From assembly GCA_018105865.1 (NCBI GenBank), contig JACLAT010000044.1, forward strand, positions 186,001-250,000: a DNA stretch of 64,000 nucleotides, written 5' to 3'. The notes below the pieces were generated by a model. It had not been told where the DNA came from. It did no database searches and was given only the letters and a program-made list of their open reading frames with translations. The stretch is from Metaphire vulgaris (lineage: Eukaryota > Annelida > Clitellata > Crassiclitellata > Megascolecidae). A program made the translations under genes and the position numbers. Positions 42,861 through 53,902 of this stretch are shown here, piece after piece; within the stretch, counting starts at the first letter, position 1; the number at the start of each line of letters is the position of its first letter.

Positions 42861-45800
42861 TACTAGATATGGCGGAGACACCGGTCTCGTAGCTTTTCAG
42901 ATCTACGAACAACAACCTTCAACTGAGTCCTGATCGCTGCGGAACGAAAACGAAGATGAAAAAACTACCAGCAACCGTTATAATTTATCGTCGTGCCGGA
43001 GTCTCGTACAACTCATCTTGAAGATGTACGAGAATATAATGTCGTCATAAAGAAATTCAGACAGTCAACGAAAATTACGAAATTAACGAACATCAATGAA
43101 GATCCAATCCGACCTCTCGAAAATCAACCAGGTTCCTGCAAACGTTAGACGTCGGATCGCCAGACAACGCCAACAACACCAGAATCATCGCGGGCCAATC
43201 GAAGCTACTCTACGGGTCTATTGTCAACGCTGAAACCGATAAATCAACCGATAAATCGTCAACCGTGCAAGCCAGAATCTTTCGAAACCGAGGCGAGAAA
43301 CGAAGAGATCTGCATCACTTCAAAGCGTCATCCGATGTGATCCGGCTTCAGGGACAAGCCATCCGCCATTTCCTGTTCCAGCCGATAGCCGAGACGCTGA
43401 TCTGTGTTTTTCGACGTCTCGAAAACCGTCGAATCATAATGTCAGTCAGGCCGCAGTCGTGTCGTCGCCTCTCTTCTCATCTCAGTCTTCGCTCAATCGA
43501 CCTCTCGTCGTCATTTCAACTTTCGCTCAGCAGAGGGCGAAATCCTTTCGTTTCGTCTAACGAGATTCCTGGACTGAGCGTGAGTCACGTATTCTGTATT
43601 TCTCAAAGCGCGAATCGTCATCAAGTACAGTACGGCTTTCGTCTCGATCCTACCATTGTCAAGTCATCCGTTGGGAGAAGCCTCTTTCATCGGCTATTCC
43701 TTACCTACAGCGCCGTCAAAGTCCGTCAGATTTCATCAAAGCAAGCCACCTCAACATTCTCCACAGAGACAGTAACATTGCAATTTTCTTCTATAAATAA
43801 AATAATCTGGCTGATTTGGAGCCAAGGGAAATATATTTAGGGCCTACTGCTAATGCGATTTCTAAACTGTTTTCATGATTTTTCTAGTAGTCTTGTGTTT
43901 TGGCTAATTGTTGGTCTAATTTTTAAAAAGTATTTTGGTCATTGGAAAATCAAAGTTAGAAGCTTGAGCATTTTATTGAAAAGTATGAGAAGTCTATAAC
44001 TAAGATGTCTTATGTTTGTGTGGGCACGCAAATGAATTAAGTTTTCGATGTCAATGATTAATGAATCTCGAGAGTAAGTGGAATAAATAATGGGAAATGA
44101 TCTTGGAAGCCCCTCGCTACCTTAAGTTTATGCAGCTGCTAATGGAAATGGAATGTTAATGGAAATGACTAAGTCAAAGTCAATTCGTTTTTAAAGCCGC
44201 GGATTGCAATAAGGTCACTTTAAAAAGGACTGCAGCGGTTTGTGACGTCATATACCACAGAAGACCGGCTTGGGTCTGCTTATCAGACTGAATTCTATTA
44301 ATCCAAGATTTACCGGTTTGATCACAGCGAGCGACGTGGTTGTCCGTAATTGCATGCTACGCAAAGAGAGGTCATTCGATTCTAGTTCCGCCAAAAGAGC
44401 TTACAGACAAGTACATAAGGTCTCTGGAACAGGAATCAGAAGTCAATGAAAGATTTAAAGAATCTGACTCGTGTTTTTGCCTCTGCCAGGATGTCCAGAG
44501 CTGGACATGTAAATGTTGTGTTTCAGATCAAAAGTCTTTTTAGTAAGACAGGATTGAAGTTTTAAAATGCTCACTAAAATTTCAGTATGCTTTGATTGGA
44601 GAATATTTCAGTTTTCTTGGGTGCAGTGGGTTTTACTGCATTTTCTTTCGATTGGTTCGAATTTTACACATTTTGCTAGCTAATTTTAAAAGATAGTAAA
44701 CGGTTGCTCGAAATTCTATATAATCTTTGTTGGAAAATTAAAATTAATTTGTGTCAGTTTGCAGAAATTTCTCTGGCATGAGGTCTGGTTCCGCCCTTGT
44801 ATGAAGAATTGAAGCCCTGCGGCAGCCCTGATTCATTTCGTTGGCGGCAGGCAAAATAATTATTTTGGGGGAGCCATGGCTTGGGACCAACTTATTTTCT
44901 GAAAAATTTTCTCACGAAATTAATTTATAATTACATAGTCTTAACTGCTTTCGCCTAATTGACCCTGATCAAGTTATTTAGCGTTAGCAGAGTATTGCTT
45001 TGTATATCGCATGAAAATAACATTACGAATAACAACATTTAAATAAACAATCAATTTAAATAAATAATATAGCAGCTGGGTCTTCTGGAAATTGTTCTTC
45101 GTCAAAGGTACATCAAAAGATATCGCAATGATTTTAATGATTTTAATCTTCATCGTCGTATATCTACTGAAAATACAAAAACAGCAAAATTATTAAAACG
45201 CAAAAATATGAATGAATTCCTATTTTCTTCATTACTTTATGACGATTGTTTTTTTAATCATCGAGTGAATTTGAATTTCATGTTTTGCAATGCTTTAATT
45301 CACCATGTACTTGATGATGTGTCGTTAGTATTCAAAAGGCCTTAATTAATGGCTGGAATGCTCCACATTTTAATATATGCACAAATGCATTTTAAATCAA
45401 CGTATCGATGGTGTACTCGAAGTATTGCATTTCTGTGAGCTCCGATATCTCGTGCCTTCAATTAGTCTAAAAATTTAATATTATTTGCAGCTCACTAAAA
45501 ATTTCTCTCTTGGGCACTACCCCATATATTTCAGGTGTATTAAAAAAATAATAATTTAAATTTAGGGTGGATGTTTGTGTACCTTTGATCTAGTGGCATG
45601 TCGTTTTTGTTGCTCGAGGATGGCACCTCATGGCCATAGATGTCGCTGTTGAGTACTATTTCGACGTGTTGTTGTGCTTATTGCTCATAATTTTTCTTTT
45701 ATAAAGGCCTAACTGCGCAATTAATAGAAGTTTTATTTCAAATTTTAGGTAGCTTTACAGTATATGTTTTGCTTGGATCAAATTCCTAGGAGATCTTTGG

Positions 45801-47161
45801 ATGATAATTTCTATAGAATATGCAATAAATGACATAACTAGATAATCTTCCACTATGTTTTAAGAAACCTGCGTCTTTTTAGGTTGACTCTTATTGAAGT
45901 TTTTCTTGTTCAAAGTCTTATTTTGCGTCCCATGTTCGATAATTATTGGTTTACTTCGCTTGTGTTTACTAGCGTCAAAAATTTCCTGCGAGTATAAAAC
46001 AACAAATGCATTTATTTATCTGGTTTTTCTTCCACTATGTTATCTTGATGGGTTTGCTAAATGCAAGAAATTTCACATTTTCTTTGGTCGACTAGATTAT
46101 GATCTGTCGTGAGCGTAAACCTTACGCGTAGCTTACTACAGTAATTGGATACGCAGCCTGTTCTAATAGTGCATGTTTAAACAGATTACAGTATTTCAGA
46201 CAATGAGTGAATATGATCGAATAGTTCTTACCTCGTTTAGCAGAAGTTTAAATTCTTCAAATTAAGCAATAACATTTCCGTTTCAGTGATATTTTGATCG
46301 AATCAGGCGTCTTTGTTCATGAGTCGTATGCTGCAAAAACTTCTCTAGAACAGACTGTACCTTGGCTGTCGACCTCAGCCTCAGCCGCTTAGTCGATGCT
46401 CTATGCATTAGGCCTATCTCCAACTCCTCGCGTACTCTGTAAATCGCTATGTGTGCTTATGCTGCAAAACCTCTTTGCTGGACGCGATGAGTCATATATT
46501 ATAATTCCTCGTGTTCACGCTTCTAATTTCTTCGACTGTTTCTATGCATCGAGCGCGCTTGAATATTGTTTCTTCCAACAGAAACTTTCTCTGCATAAAT
46601 TATGCTACGACCCTTTTGCTAGCGAATTTGGTTCTTGCTTCAGCGCAGGCACTGCTTGCGCTCTTGTTTCTTTAGCGTTTGCTTCGCTACAAACTTCTTG
46701 AGCCGGATGCAGCTTACGCTGTTGCATTGCTGCAGATGCTGTAAGCGCCGCGCGCTCTTCACCGGCGGATTCTTGCGATAACCTCCTGACCTCTGCCTGT
46801 CATTCATGCGGAGGCTCCGAAATACTAATAGTACGTGAGCAGGAAACGCTTACACTTTCAAAACAAACTTGTATACGACTTGTGGTTCAATATTAGTAAT
46901 TTTTATAAGTGCATTAGTTATTCATTATATGTCTGATAAAATAATTTTTTCTCGATTCTTGTTATTTTTTCTAGTGTTCAGTTACAGATTTACTATAAAT
47001 GTTTTTCCATACGCTTACAGTTTTAAATATTTTCAATACTGGTTATTCTTAGCTTTCATTGGTTGCCTTACACTTTGGTACTTATTCTGTCATTGGTATT
47101 CCTTCGCAGTTGCTTTTATTTCATTTTCTTTCGTGGACGAAAGTTTTAAAAGTTGAGAGGA
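42861..47161 (+). other. Interior of LARD-like element, no recognised gene
   Basis: The largest frame, 43,265-43,840 (191 codons), is rich in Ser and Arg and not recognisable. Others at 46,396-46,701 (101 codons) and 46,869-47,156 (95 codons, hydrophobic and Phe/Tyr-rich) may be chance frames. The first kilobase is moderately GC-rich; 43,850-46,250 is AT-rich and frame-poor. Confidence 0.5.
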
Positions 47162-47810
47162 TTTAGTATAAGAATACAGCCTACTGTTACGTATTTGTCT
47201 TCGACAGAATTTGGTATATCGGAGAATACGAATAGTGTAGAGATTCATTCGGTTCCTTTGAGAACTCTAGTGACTAAGATAGCTAGGTGTTTGACTAATT
47301 TGTCTTTACTGAAAGCTGTACTTATGGCTGCGCAAGCCTCGATATGTATGAGCGAATGCATGGATCGGCTAGATTAGATACCGGCTGTAATCCGACTAGA
47401 GAAGAGCCATCTGGCGAATCTGCGAATTCCTATGGTCTTGTAATTGCCGGTCTATTTGAAGTCGCGTTCGCTGGAAAAGTCCGAGTACAGTATCTTCCCT
47501 ATAATTTCTATCACCAGTAAGAATATCCTGGTGGAATGGAGTGGTTTGAATAATTCATTTTCTGGCTGTGAGTTGCTGAAAGAGTTCTAAACTTATTGCT
47601 GTGTGAAGTGCACGTATCATCTAGGCTTATCGCGAGCGCGGAATGTAATTATTACAGTGTGTAAGATGTGTTGCAGCCTGTTTGTGGCTCAGTTTACCGT
47701 AGTCCTATTGGTTGTCCGGTACTGATGACGTCACGTTTGATTGACGTTTGATTGTCTGAATAATCTGAATAAATATGATGTTTCTCGGCAGCGCATTCTC
47801 TTGCCCGGCA
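47162..47810 (+). repeat. 3' LTR of the LARD-like element
   Basis: Identical to 42,212-42,860 by visual comparison of every line. Confidence 0.75.
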
Positions 47811-47894
47811 GGATCCAAACTTACAGGAACCTGGGAGCAAGCGAGTATGCTCTTACGAGACATTTAACATCAAACATGTCTCTTTTTAGTATAA

Positions 47895-48335
47895 ACATAT
47901 AGCATACTAGATAAGGCACAAAGACTAAAGAGTTATTATTCAGTGTTGGAGATAAATCCTGCTCTCCTGAAGGCCGAAATGCACATAGTCCGATCATCTG
48001 TATCAGTTCCGGGACTCCAGCGATTCAATCCTTCTTATCCGGAACGCTTTTCTCCACCGGCTTCTGCTGCGGAAGTTGAAGAACTGAAGAACTATCCCAA
48101 TTTATTCAAAGTGTTGCAGTTAGCGATAACATTGCCTGTTAGTTCAGCCACCTGTGAACGATCATTCTCGGCCATGCGACGTGTACGCAACTATTTGAGA
48201 ACGACAATGTCCGAACATAGGTTTTCGACATTGTCTTCACTTTACATTGAACGTGACTTGTCATCTAAGATTGATGTGCATGATGTAGTTGCACATTATG
48301 CTGCGAAAGGACAGAGAAACCTGCACTTTTATTAA
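47895..48335 (+). pseudogene. hAT transposase C-terminal fragment
   Basis: The open frame contains LFKVLQLAITLPVSSATCER, then SFSAMRRVRNYLRTTMSEHRF and STLSSLYIERDL. This is the hAT dimerisation domain, of the form seen in zinc finger MYM-type 1-like transposases. It ends with a natural stop at 48,333-48,335. The catalytic core upstream is missing, replaced by the LTR element. It supports the hAT call for 42,072-48,860. Confidence 0.85.
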
Positions 48336-48339
48336 CTGC

Positions 48340-48820
48340 AAAATGTGTGACTGCAATCATGCAGGTATATGTATCTTTAAGAGCAATACAATTTTGAAAC
48401 ATCTCAATGCCCTTGTTGACGTTGTTGTCATGACAAAAAGTTCAGTCGAAGGTCAGACCCGCCGGGGCTCATAATGATCCTAGTCAATGTTAATATAGGC
48501 CTAGCTGTGGGAGTTAACGACGCTCCCAGGACTCCCTAACAGGCTAACCTAACTGACGTTGTACAACTCTTGAACTCAAAACCCAGATGTTGCCTTTGCC
48601 GAGATAGTAATGATGGGGACGGGATGGCAAGGGAGGAGGCGATTTTTCAACAGTTTCATATAACGAGACCGCTCAGACGAAATCAATTTCCGTTCTTCAA
48701 AACTGCGCTAAAACTCACCTACGGCAACGTAGAAGTGAAACATTTTTCCGGGGGTAACACCCCCGGACCCCCTTCCTGGGGAGGGAAGGGAGGAAGGGGA
48801 AAGGGGAGGAGTTTAACAAT
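48340..48820. other. 3' non-coding part of the hAT
   Basis: No coding motif. A G/C-rich patch (GGGGGTAACACCCCCGG, GGGGAGGGAAGGGAGG) lies near 48,750-48,810, just before the inverted right end. Confidence 0.45.
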
Positions 48821-48862
48821 AGCTTAAGCCCCCAAATTAGAAACCCTAGCGCTGCCTATGCT

Positions 48863-49075
<213 letters not shown>

Positions 49076-49182
49076 ATACTGAATGAGTGAATGACAGACA
49101 TAATCTCATAGTTAGAAAAACATATACAGTAGGCCTAGATCAAGGGTCTTAAACTCGCGGCGTGCCAGGCAATTTTAGTGAC

Positions 49183-49495
49183 CCGCTAAGGGCGGGAAGT
49201 TAGCAGAGTGGTAACAGCGTTGGATATTGGTGCAGGAGGTCGCGGGTTCGCGTCCCGGAGGAGCCCTAGGGTCGACTCAGCCTATTTGCGCTAGAGAGGC
49301 GTGTTATAAATGAGGAGCAGCCCTTAAAATGCTGCGACAAGTCAAACAGGTACGCTACGCGATGCACTAGCCCCGTGTCCGTGGCCTTGCACACGCCTGG
49401 CTGAGGGCTACTAGAAACGGAGATCAGCGCCGCCCTATGAGCCTGTGGCTCGGGAAGGACTTTGACTTTGACTTTGACTACGGCGACTAGAAAAT
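49183..49495 (+). mobile_element. tRNA-derived SINE, near-complete
   Basis: The head GGCGGGAAGTTAGCAGAGTGG gives a good A box. The B-box region is GGTTCGCGTCC. The body has GTCGACTCAGCC and GGAGATCAGCGCCGCC, and the 3' end is (TTTGAC)n. It is the clearest copy of the family at 23,333. Confidence 0.9.
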
Positions 49496-49517
49496 TCTTT
49501 AAAATTATTTTCTTCTT

Positions 49518-49613
49518 TTTCTTCTTATTATTATCATCATCATCGTCGTCGTCGTCATCATCATTTTCGTTATTATGATTATGATTATGATTACGATTAT
49601 GGTTATGGTTATG

Positions 49614-49658
<45 letters not shown>

Positions 49659-49680
49659 GTTATTATTATTATTATTGTCT
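49518..49680. repeat. (TTATTA)/(ATG)n imperfect microsatellite
   Basis: A mix of ATC, GTC, ATTATG and TTA units. The poly-Asn/Asp frame across it is an artefact. Confidence 0.95.
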
Positions 49681-50157
49681 TTATTCTGGACGTCTAGCAT
49701 GGGTGCGTTATAATTTTTGGCGTTGTTGTTTTAATCAATTTACTACTTACAGTTATTTACTTATTAATGAGTCTATTGGTCCATAATTAACTTCTATTGT
49801 GCTTAGGCAATTGCTAAAAATTGCGAAAAATTGTCAAGCTTTTTCAAGTGCTTCCGATGAAATCACCGAAACATCATAAACTGGACAGTGTGAAAATTTA
49901 TTAAGCGTGTGGACTAGAATGTACTGTAGGCCTAACAGAAGAACTGTTTGACTTACTTTCCCTAATACACTCTACAACAGGACATATTCAAAGCACTCAG
50001 GACATATTCAAAGCACTCGAGGAATGCTTCGAGAAATTTAATCGTAACGGAGTAAAGTTGTATATTTTGTAGCTTGACGGTGCACTAACAATATGCTCAG
50101 AAGGCGTTGATGTGGCTTGCTTGTCGATAGCTACGCTTAAGTGTCAATCTTCCAGAA

Positions 50158-50194
<37 letters not shown>

Positions 50195-50433
50195 CAGGAC
50201 AATTTATATAGCGCTCTGAAATGGCGTTACTAACACATATCTATACACACATTGTAATTTGTACCAGGAAGATCTCTACAGTGAAACTGTGGAAATGAAA
50301 GAATTATGCCTAATGGACACTGCTGTGAAAGATTGTGAACTTTACAACTTACAAGAGCAAGTGGACTCAATAAGCTCAATTATTATAGACTATTTTCTGC
50401 TTTTTCGGAGAATATGGCGAGCGAATATATTAC

Positions 50434-50462
50434 ATTGCCAGTTCAGTTGATTCAGGTGATTA
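50434..50462. repeat. 29-bp inverted repeat, arm 1
   Basis: Perfect reverse complement of 50,622-50,650, which encodes part of the HLN.LN transposase motif. The arms are 159 bp apart. Confidence 0.95.
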
Positions 50463-50621
50463 TATTACATTGAAGTTAGGAGGTTAAGTGGATAAAACGT
50501 TTGAGGCGTTTCTTTAACTTAGAGACGAGACTGCATTCTTCATGACATATAAGAACGAAGACATTCTTTAGCTTGCGAATGCAGCTTCTTCTAGTAACCT
50601 GGCATTAATAACAGACGTGGC

Positions 50622-50650
50622 TAATCACCTGAATCAACTGAACTGGCAAT
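50622..50650. repeat. 29-bp inverted repeat, arm 2
   Basis: See arm 1 at 50,434-50,462. This arm lies in the transposase-derived sequence, so arm 1 is likely an inverted copy. Confidence 0.95.
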
Positions 50651-51063
50651 TTCATGGTAGAAAGCAATAAGAGACACTGATGTTTTAAGTCACTCAAGCT
50701 AACATTGTGAAGAAAACGATTGATCGCTGAGAATCTGTCGCACATTTCTATACTTGAACGTTTAGAGAAGGTGAAACCTGAATCACGGCAAGAATACGCA
50801 GATATTATTTCTAATCTGTCACAACTCACAACAGCTAGATTTGCGTTTTAAAGAATTCCGGATCGTTAAATCACGCATGTCAGCCATTCACAACCCCTTA
50901 TCTGTGGATGCTGACTGCGCTCCAGATCAGTTGCAGATGGAATTAGCAGAGTTGCAGTGCAATGCCATTTTTCTGGACGGGGCTGGACTATGGAAGAATG
51001 GTAACAATTTAGGGCAATTGGTAATATAATTAATAATTTAATAAAACAATTAATAATTTAGGG

Positions 51064-51210
51064 CAATTGGACCGAATCTCTGGAACTCTCTCCCGTCAGA
51101 ACTACGTGACGTTGCCCTTTCTAGAACGGTGTTTCTAACTAGGCTCAAGACCTGGTTGTTTATGTAGCAGCGGCGCATTTGTTCTTTAAGTGCGCCTAGG
51201 AAATTAACTG
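51064..51210 (+). pseudogene. Short CR1-like LINE 3' end
   Basis: GPNLWNSLPSELRDVALSRT, then FLTRLKTWLFM, matches the extreme C-terminus of CR1-like RT proteins and stops at 51,166. A CATATCATATCATATATT-type tail follows. Confidence 0.75.
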
Positions 51211-51234
51211 TCATATCATATCATATATTATATA

Positions 51235-51400
51235 ACACGCTAGACAGACACGCTGACGGACAAGGGATCTAATCCCTCTCGAGTCCCTACTGTCGATTCG
51301 GCCTTCGTTCGCCAGATGGCGGTGGCAACGGGGTAACGGTTTAACCGCGAGGTAAACAGGCGCATTAGGCTCTACATGAGAACGCTGGTTCCGTGTCATG
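51235..51400 (+). mobile_element. SINE-like fragment
   Basis: AGACAGACACGCTGACGGAC with GGGATCTAATCCCT and GTCGATTCGGCC resembles the fragments at 3950 and 29,155. It is diverged. Confidence 0.45.
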
Positions 51401-51433
51401 TAATTTAGACATGACATTTTCAATTCATGACAT

Positions 51434-52030
51434 TTAGACAAAGTCACTCGCACCTGCTACTACCATCTACGGATGATCAGGCAGATCCGCCGTTACTTGC
51501 CAACACCAGACGTGATTACACTGGTCCGTGCTCTTGTAATATCACGAGTGGATTATTGCAAAGTTGTCTTGATCGGACTTCCTGTTAGCCAACTCAATCG
51601 TCTGCAGTCGGTGTTAAATGTCTCAGCTCGGCTGATATCTGGCACGAGATGGAACGAACACGTGACGCCGCTACTACAAGATTACCTTCACTGTGGCTCC
51701 CGATTCCAGAGCGCTTAATCTTCAAGCGTTGTTGGCTAACGTTTTGGGCGTTGAATGACCCTTTCTGCCCAGATTATTTATCGTGTCTGATCAGCAAGCC
51801 TACGTCGACCGATCGGCGCTCGCAGCTTCGATCAAGTAGCCATCTTCAATTAGTGGTCCCCCCTTCCGTCCAAGACGGCGGTTTTCGGGGACAGGTCCTT
51901 CTCGAGGAGCAACCCGGGGCTGTGGAACTCATTGCCGAAAATGTGACAATGGCGACCTCGCCAGAACTGTTTACTAAGCATCTTAAGACGCATTTATTTA
52001 GCATTTCCTACAGCGTCTCTTGTTAAGCGC
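51434..52030 (+). pseudogene. CR1/L2-like LINE C-terminal fragment
   Basis: The first frame reads IRRYLPTPDVITLVRALVIS then RVDYCKVVLIGL and RLQSVLNVSARLI. After a frame change near 51,690 comes RLIFKRCWLTFWALNDPFCP, then LFTKHLKTHLFSI, stopping at 52,024-52,026. It shares motif order with the minus-strand copy at 5440-6400 (KRCWLTF.AL.DP.CP.YL), so the two are probably the same family. It is 5'-truncated and frameshifted. Confidence 0.85.
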
Positions 52031-52043
52031 TCTTGACTTTAGC

Positions 52044-52504
52044 CAGTGATGTTAATCCTTGTCCTGGTCCTTGTCCTTAAGGACTCCTTAAGGACCAATT
52101 TGAAGTCCTTGTCCTTATCCTCGTCCTTGGGGGTTCGGTCCTCGTTCTTATCCTTGTCCTTTCAGATCGGTCCTTGTTCTGGTCCTTGTACCTTAGTCCT
52201 TGAAAAGTCCTTATAAGGACCAAATTACTTGTATACCATTTTCAATTGTACTGATAATTATGTTCCAAGGTAAGAGTAGTATGTGGATTTATATTTAGGC
52301 TACATACTTGCTTTGAGTTACTCTAACTAAAATGTTTAGTCATTGTTTCCTTTATAATACCAGTTGAAGAGTTGATTCTTTAGCAGAATTCTTTGTTGCC
52401 CAGCGACGTCGGCTCCAGTTGAACGAGTGTTTTCGCAAAGTGGTCTCATAATTAGACCTCTCCGTGTGTGCATGACTGATCAGCTGCTGGAAACACTTGC
52501 TCAC

Positions 52505-52547
<43 letters not shown>

Positions 52548-52915
52548 ACTTGACAATTTCTTAAGCGCAGTAACATAGCTAGGTGGCTAAAGTCAAAGGC
52601 GCATTTGAAACGCAGCATTGCTGTTGACTAGACTATGTTTTACAACATTCTTTTTTTCCTTTTCTAATTTTGTGATTCAAATTGAAATTGTGTTTGTTTT
52701 TTTTCTTTTCTGACTTTTTTGTCTGACAGAAGTTGGTCTTTGTTCTTGATCCTTGTCCTTGGGGGTCAGTCCTTGTGGTCCTTGTGCTTGAGGGGTAAGT
52801 CCTCGTCCTTTTCCTTGTCCTTGGAGGGTCGGTCCTTGTCCTTATCCTCGTCCTTGGGGGTCAGTCCTTGTCCTTATCCTCGTCCTTGGGGGGTCGGTCC
52901 TTGTTAACATCACTG
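52044..52915 (+). mobile_element. hAT element with TCCTTG arrays, perfect TSD
   Basis: Ends are CAGTGATGTTAATCCTTG and the inverse of CAGTGATGTTAACAAGG. The 8-bp duplication ACTTTAGC is perfect (52,036-52,043 and 52,916-52,923). Both subterminal regions are imperfect TCCTTG arrays. The centre retains a transposase fragment. Confidence 0.95.
52385..52512 (+). pseudogene. hAT transposase dimerisation fragment
   Basis: Read across frames, the segment gives VERVFSQSGLIIRPLRVCMT then DQLLETLAHL, the hAT C-terminal dimerisation motif. Frames upstream contain stops. It lies inside the TCCTTG hAT, showing that the element is a deletion derivative of an autonomous hAT. Confidence 0.8.
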
Positions 52916-52964
52916 ACTTTAGCTTTCACTATGCTTACTGCGCTTTATAAATTGTCTTCGGATA

Positions 52965-53139
<175 letters not shown>

Positions 53140-53152
53140 TAATCTGCACCTT

Positions 53153-53519
53153 CAGGGCCGCCGAGAGGGGGCAAATGCGCAGGAGCCCGGCGACCTGGAG
53201 AGGGCCCGGGCCGATGATGAAGATGTATTATCAACAATAATACCACCAAAAGGTCACCATGGTATGTGCACAGGAGCCCGGCGTGAAAAGGAGGGGCCCG
53301 AGCGCTGGAACATCATAAAGAGCGTGAAAAACAGCGATAAGCAAACAAAAAAGGTCATCACCAGTTTTCGAGAGGTGCAACACACCGTAACACCGGTTTC
53401 GTTCGTTAAATCAATGATTAGCAAAAAAGATCGTCAGCGATTTTTTCCAAGACTTGTGTCTTGTCTGGGGCCCGCCGGCCCTCCTGCTCAGGGGCTCGGA
53501 ATTTCTCTCGGCGGGCCTG
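53153..53519. mobile_element. hAT MITE of the CAGGGCCG family
   Basis: Ends are CAGGGCCGCCGAGAGG and the inverse of CAGGCCCGCCGAGAGA. The flanks TGCACCTT and TGCGCCAG match at 5 of 8. Shared motifs GATAAGCAAACAAAAAAGGTC (about 53,335-53,357) and GATTAGCAAAAAAGATCG (about 53,416-53,433) are present. Confidence 0.85.
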
Positions 53520-53615
53520 TGCGCCAGTCGCCTGGCTGAGGACCTTGATATGGAGATTAGCGCCGCCCTAGGACCTAGAGGTTAGCCTTGAGAGCCCGAT
53601 GAGGACTTTACCTAC
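53520..53615 (+). mobile_element. SINE 3' fragment
   Basis: CCTGGCTGAGGACC...GGAGATTAGCGCCGCC...GAGGACTTTACC matches the 3' half of the SINE at 49,183-49,495. Confidence 0.75.
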
Positions 53616-53902
53616 CATGTACGTTGAAGCAGAAATACACAGACATCGGCATCCCTGATTTGCATCGGTTTCTTCCAAAAGAAAGATTTCAACGTCTATA
53701 TTCAGATGTATGATGTGCTGATGGCAATGTTCATAAGCACGTACGCCTACATTTGAGAGCAGTTTTTCTTCCCCACGAAGTCTTAAAAGTCGTCATAGCT
53801 GCGCACAAATCCTGAGGTGTGACCACTGTAGCGTGTCCGCATATCAGGATTTAACACCATACATCGACACACTGGTTAATGGAAAACGCTGACAGTCTAG
53901 TA

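Larger units (their letters stand above)
42212..47810 (+). mobile_element. Non-autonomous LTR element (LARD-like), 5.6 kb
   Basis: Two direct repeats of 649 bp (42,212-42,860 and 47,162-47,810) appear identical base for base and bound a 4.3-kb interior. The right repeat is preceded by AAAAGTTGAGAGGA, a purine tract, and the left is followed after 9 nt by TGGCGGAGACACC, a possible primer-binding site. No gag, protease, RT or integrase motif is present inside. This fits a large retrotransposon derivative mobilised in trans. The repeats start TTTAGTATAAG rather than TG, and no TSD was found, so a segmental duplication is an alternative. Confidence 0.7.
42072..48860 (+). mobile_element. Probable hAT element containing a nested LTR element
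   Basis: The left end CATAGGGCGC and the inverse right end CATAGGCAGCGC are similar. Both are followed by a GGGGGCTTA-type word (42,096-42,110 and about 48,815-48,835 inverted). CTCTTA flanks both sides (42,066-42,071 and 48,861-48,866), 6 bp of an expected 8. The 3' part encodes a hAT transposase C-terminus. An LTR element (42,212-47,810) sits inside. The ends lie in microsatellite DNA, so the TSD is not decisive. Confidence 0.6.
49960..51030 (+). pseudogene. Decayed SCAND3/ZBED-like hAT transposase
   Basis: Pieces in different frames appear in family order. TQDIFKALEECFEKFNRNGV with a LDGAL remnant (about 49,980-50,085) is the segment before the catalytic core. A TDVANHLNQLNWQFHG segment (about 50,610-50,655) matches the 'HLN.LN..LQG' motif. 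RFKEFRIVKS, then QLQMELAELQCNAIF (50,841-50,985), is the region before the dimerisation domain. An (ATT)n tract at 50,159-50,192 and several stops interrupt it. Confidence 0.75.

Noticed and set aside
42858..47913. GCATACTAGATA occurring after the first LTR (42,858) and again at 47,902 as a possible TSD
   Set aside because: The second copy is about 90 bp beyond the LTR end and the first is inside the element, so they cannot be flanking duplications.
49266..49700. Poly-Asn/Asp/Lys protein
   Set aside because: Translation of a trinucleotide microsatellite; its C-terminal part overlaps the SINE on the other strand.
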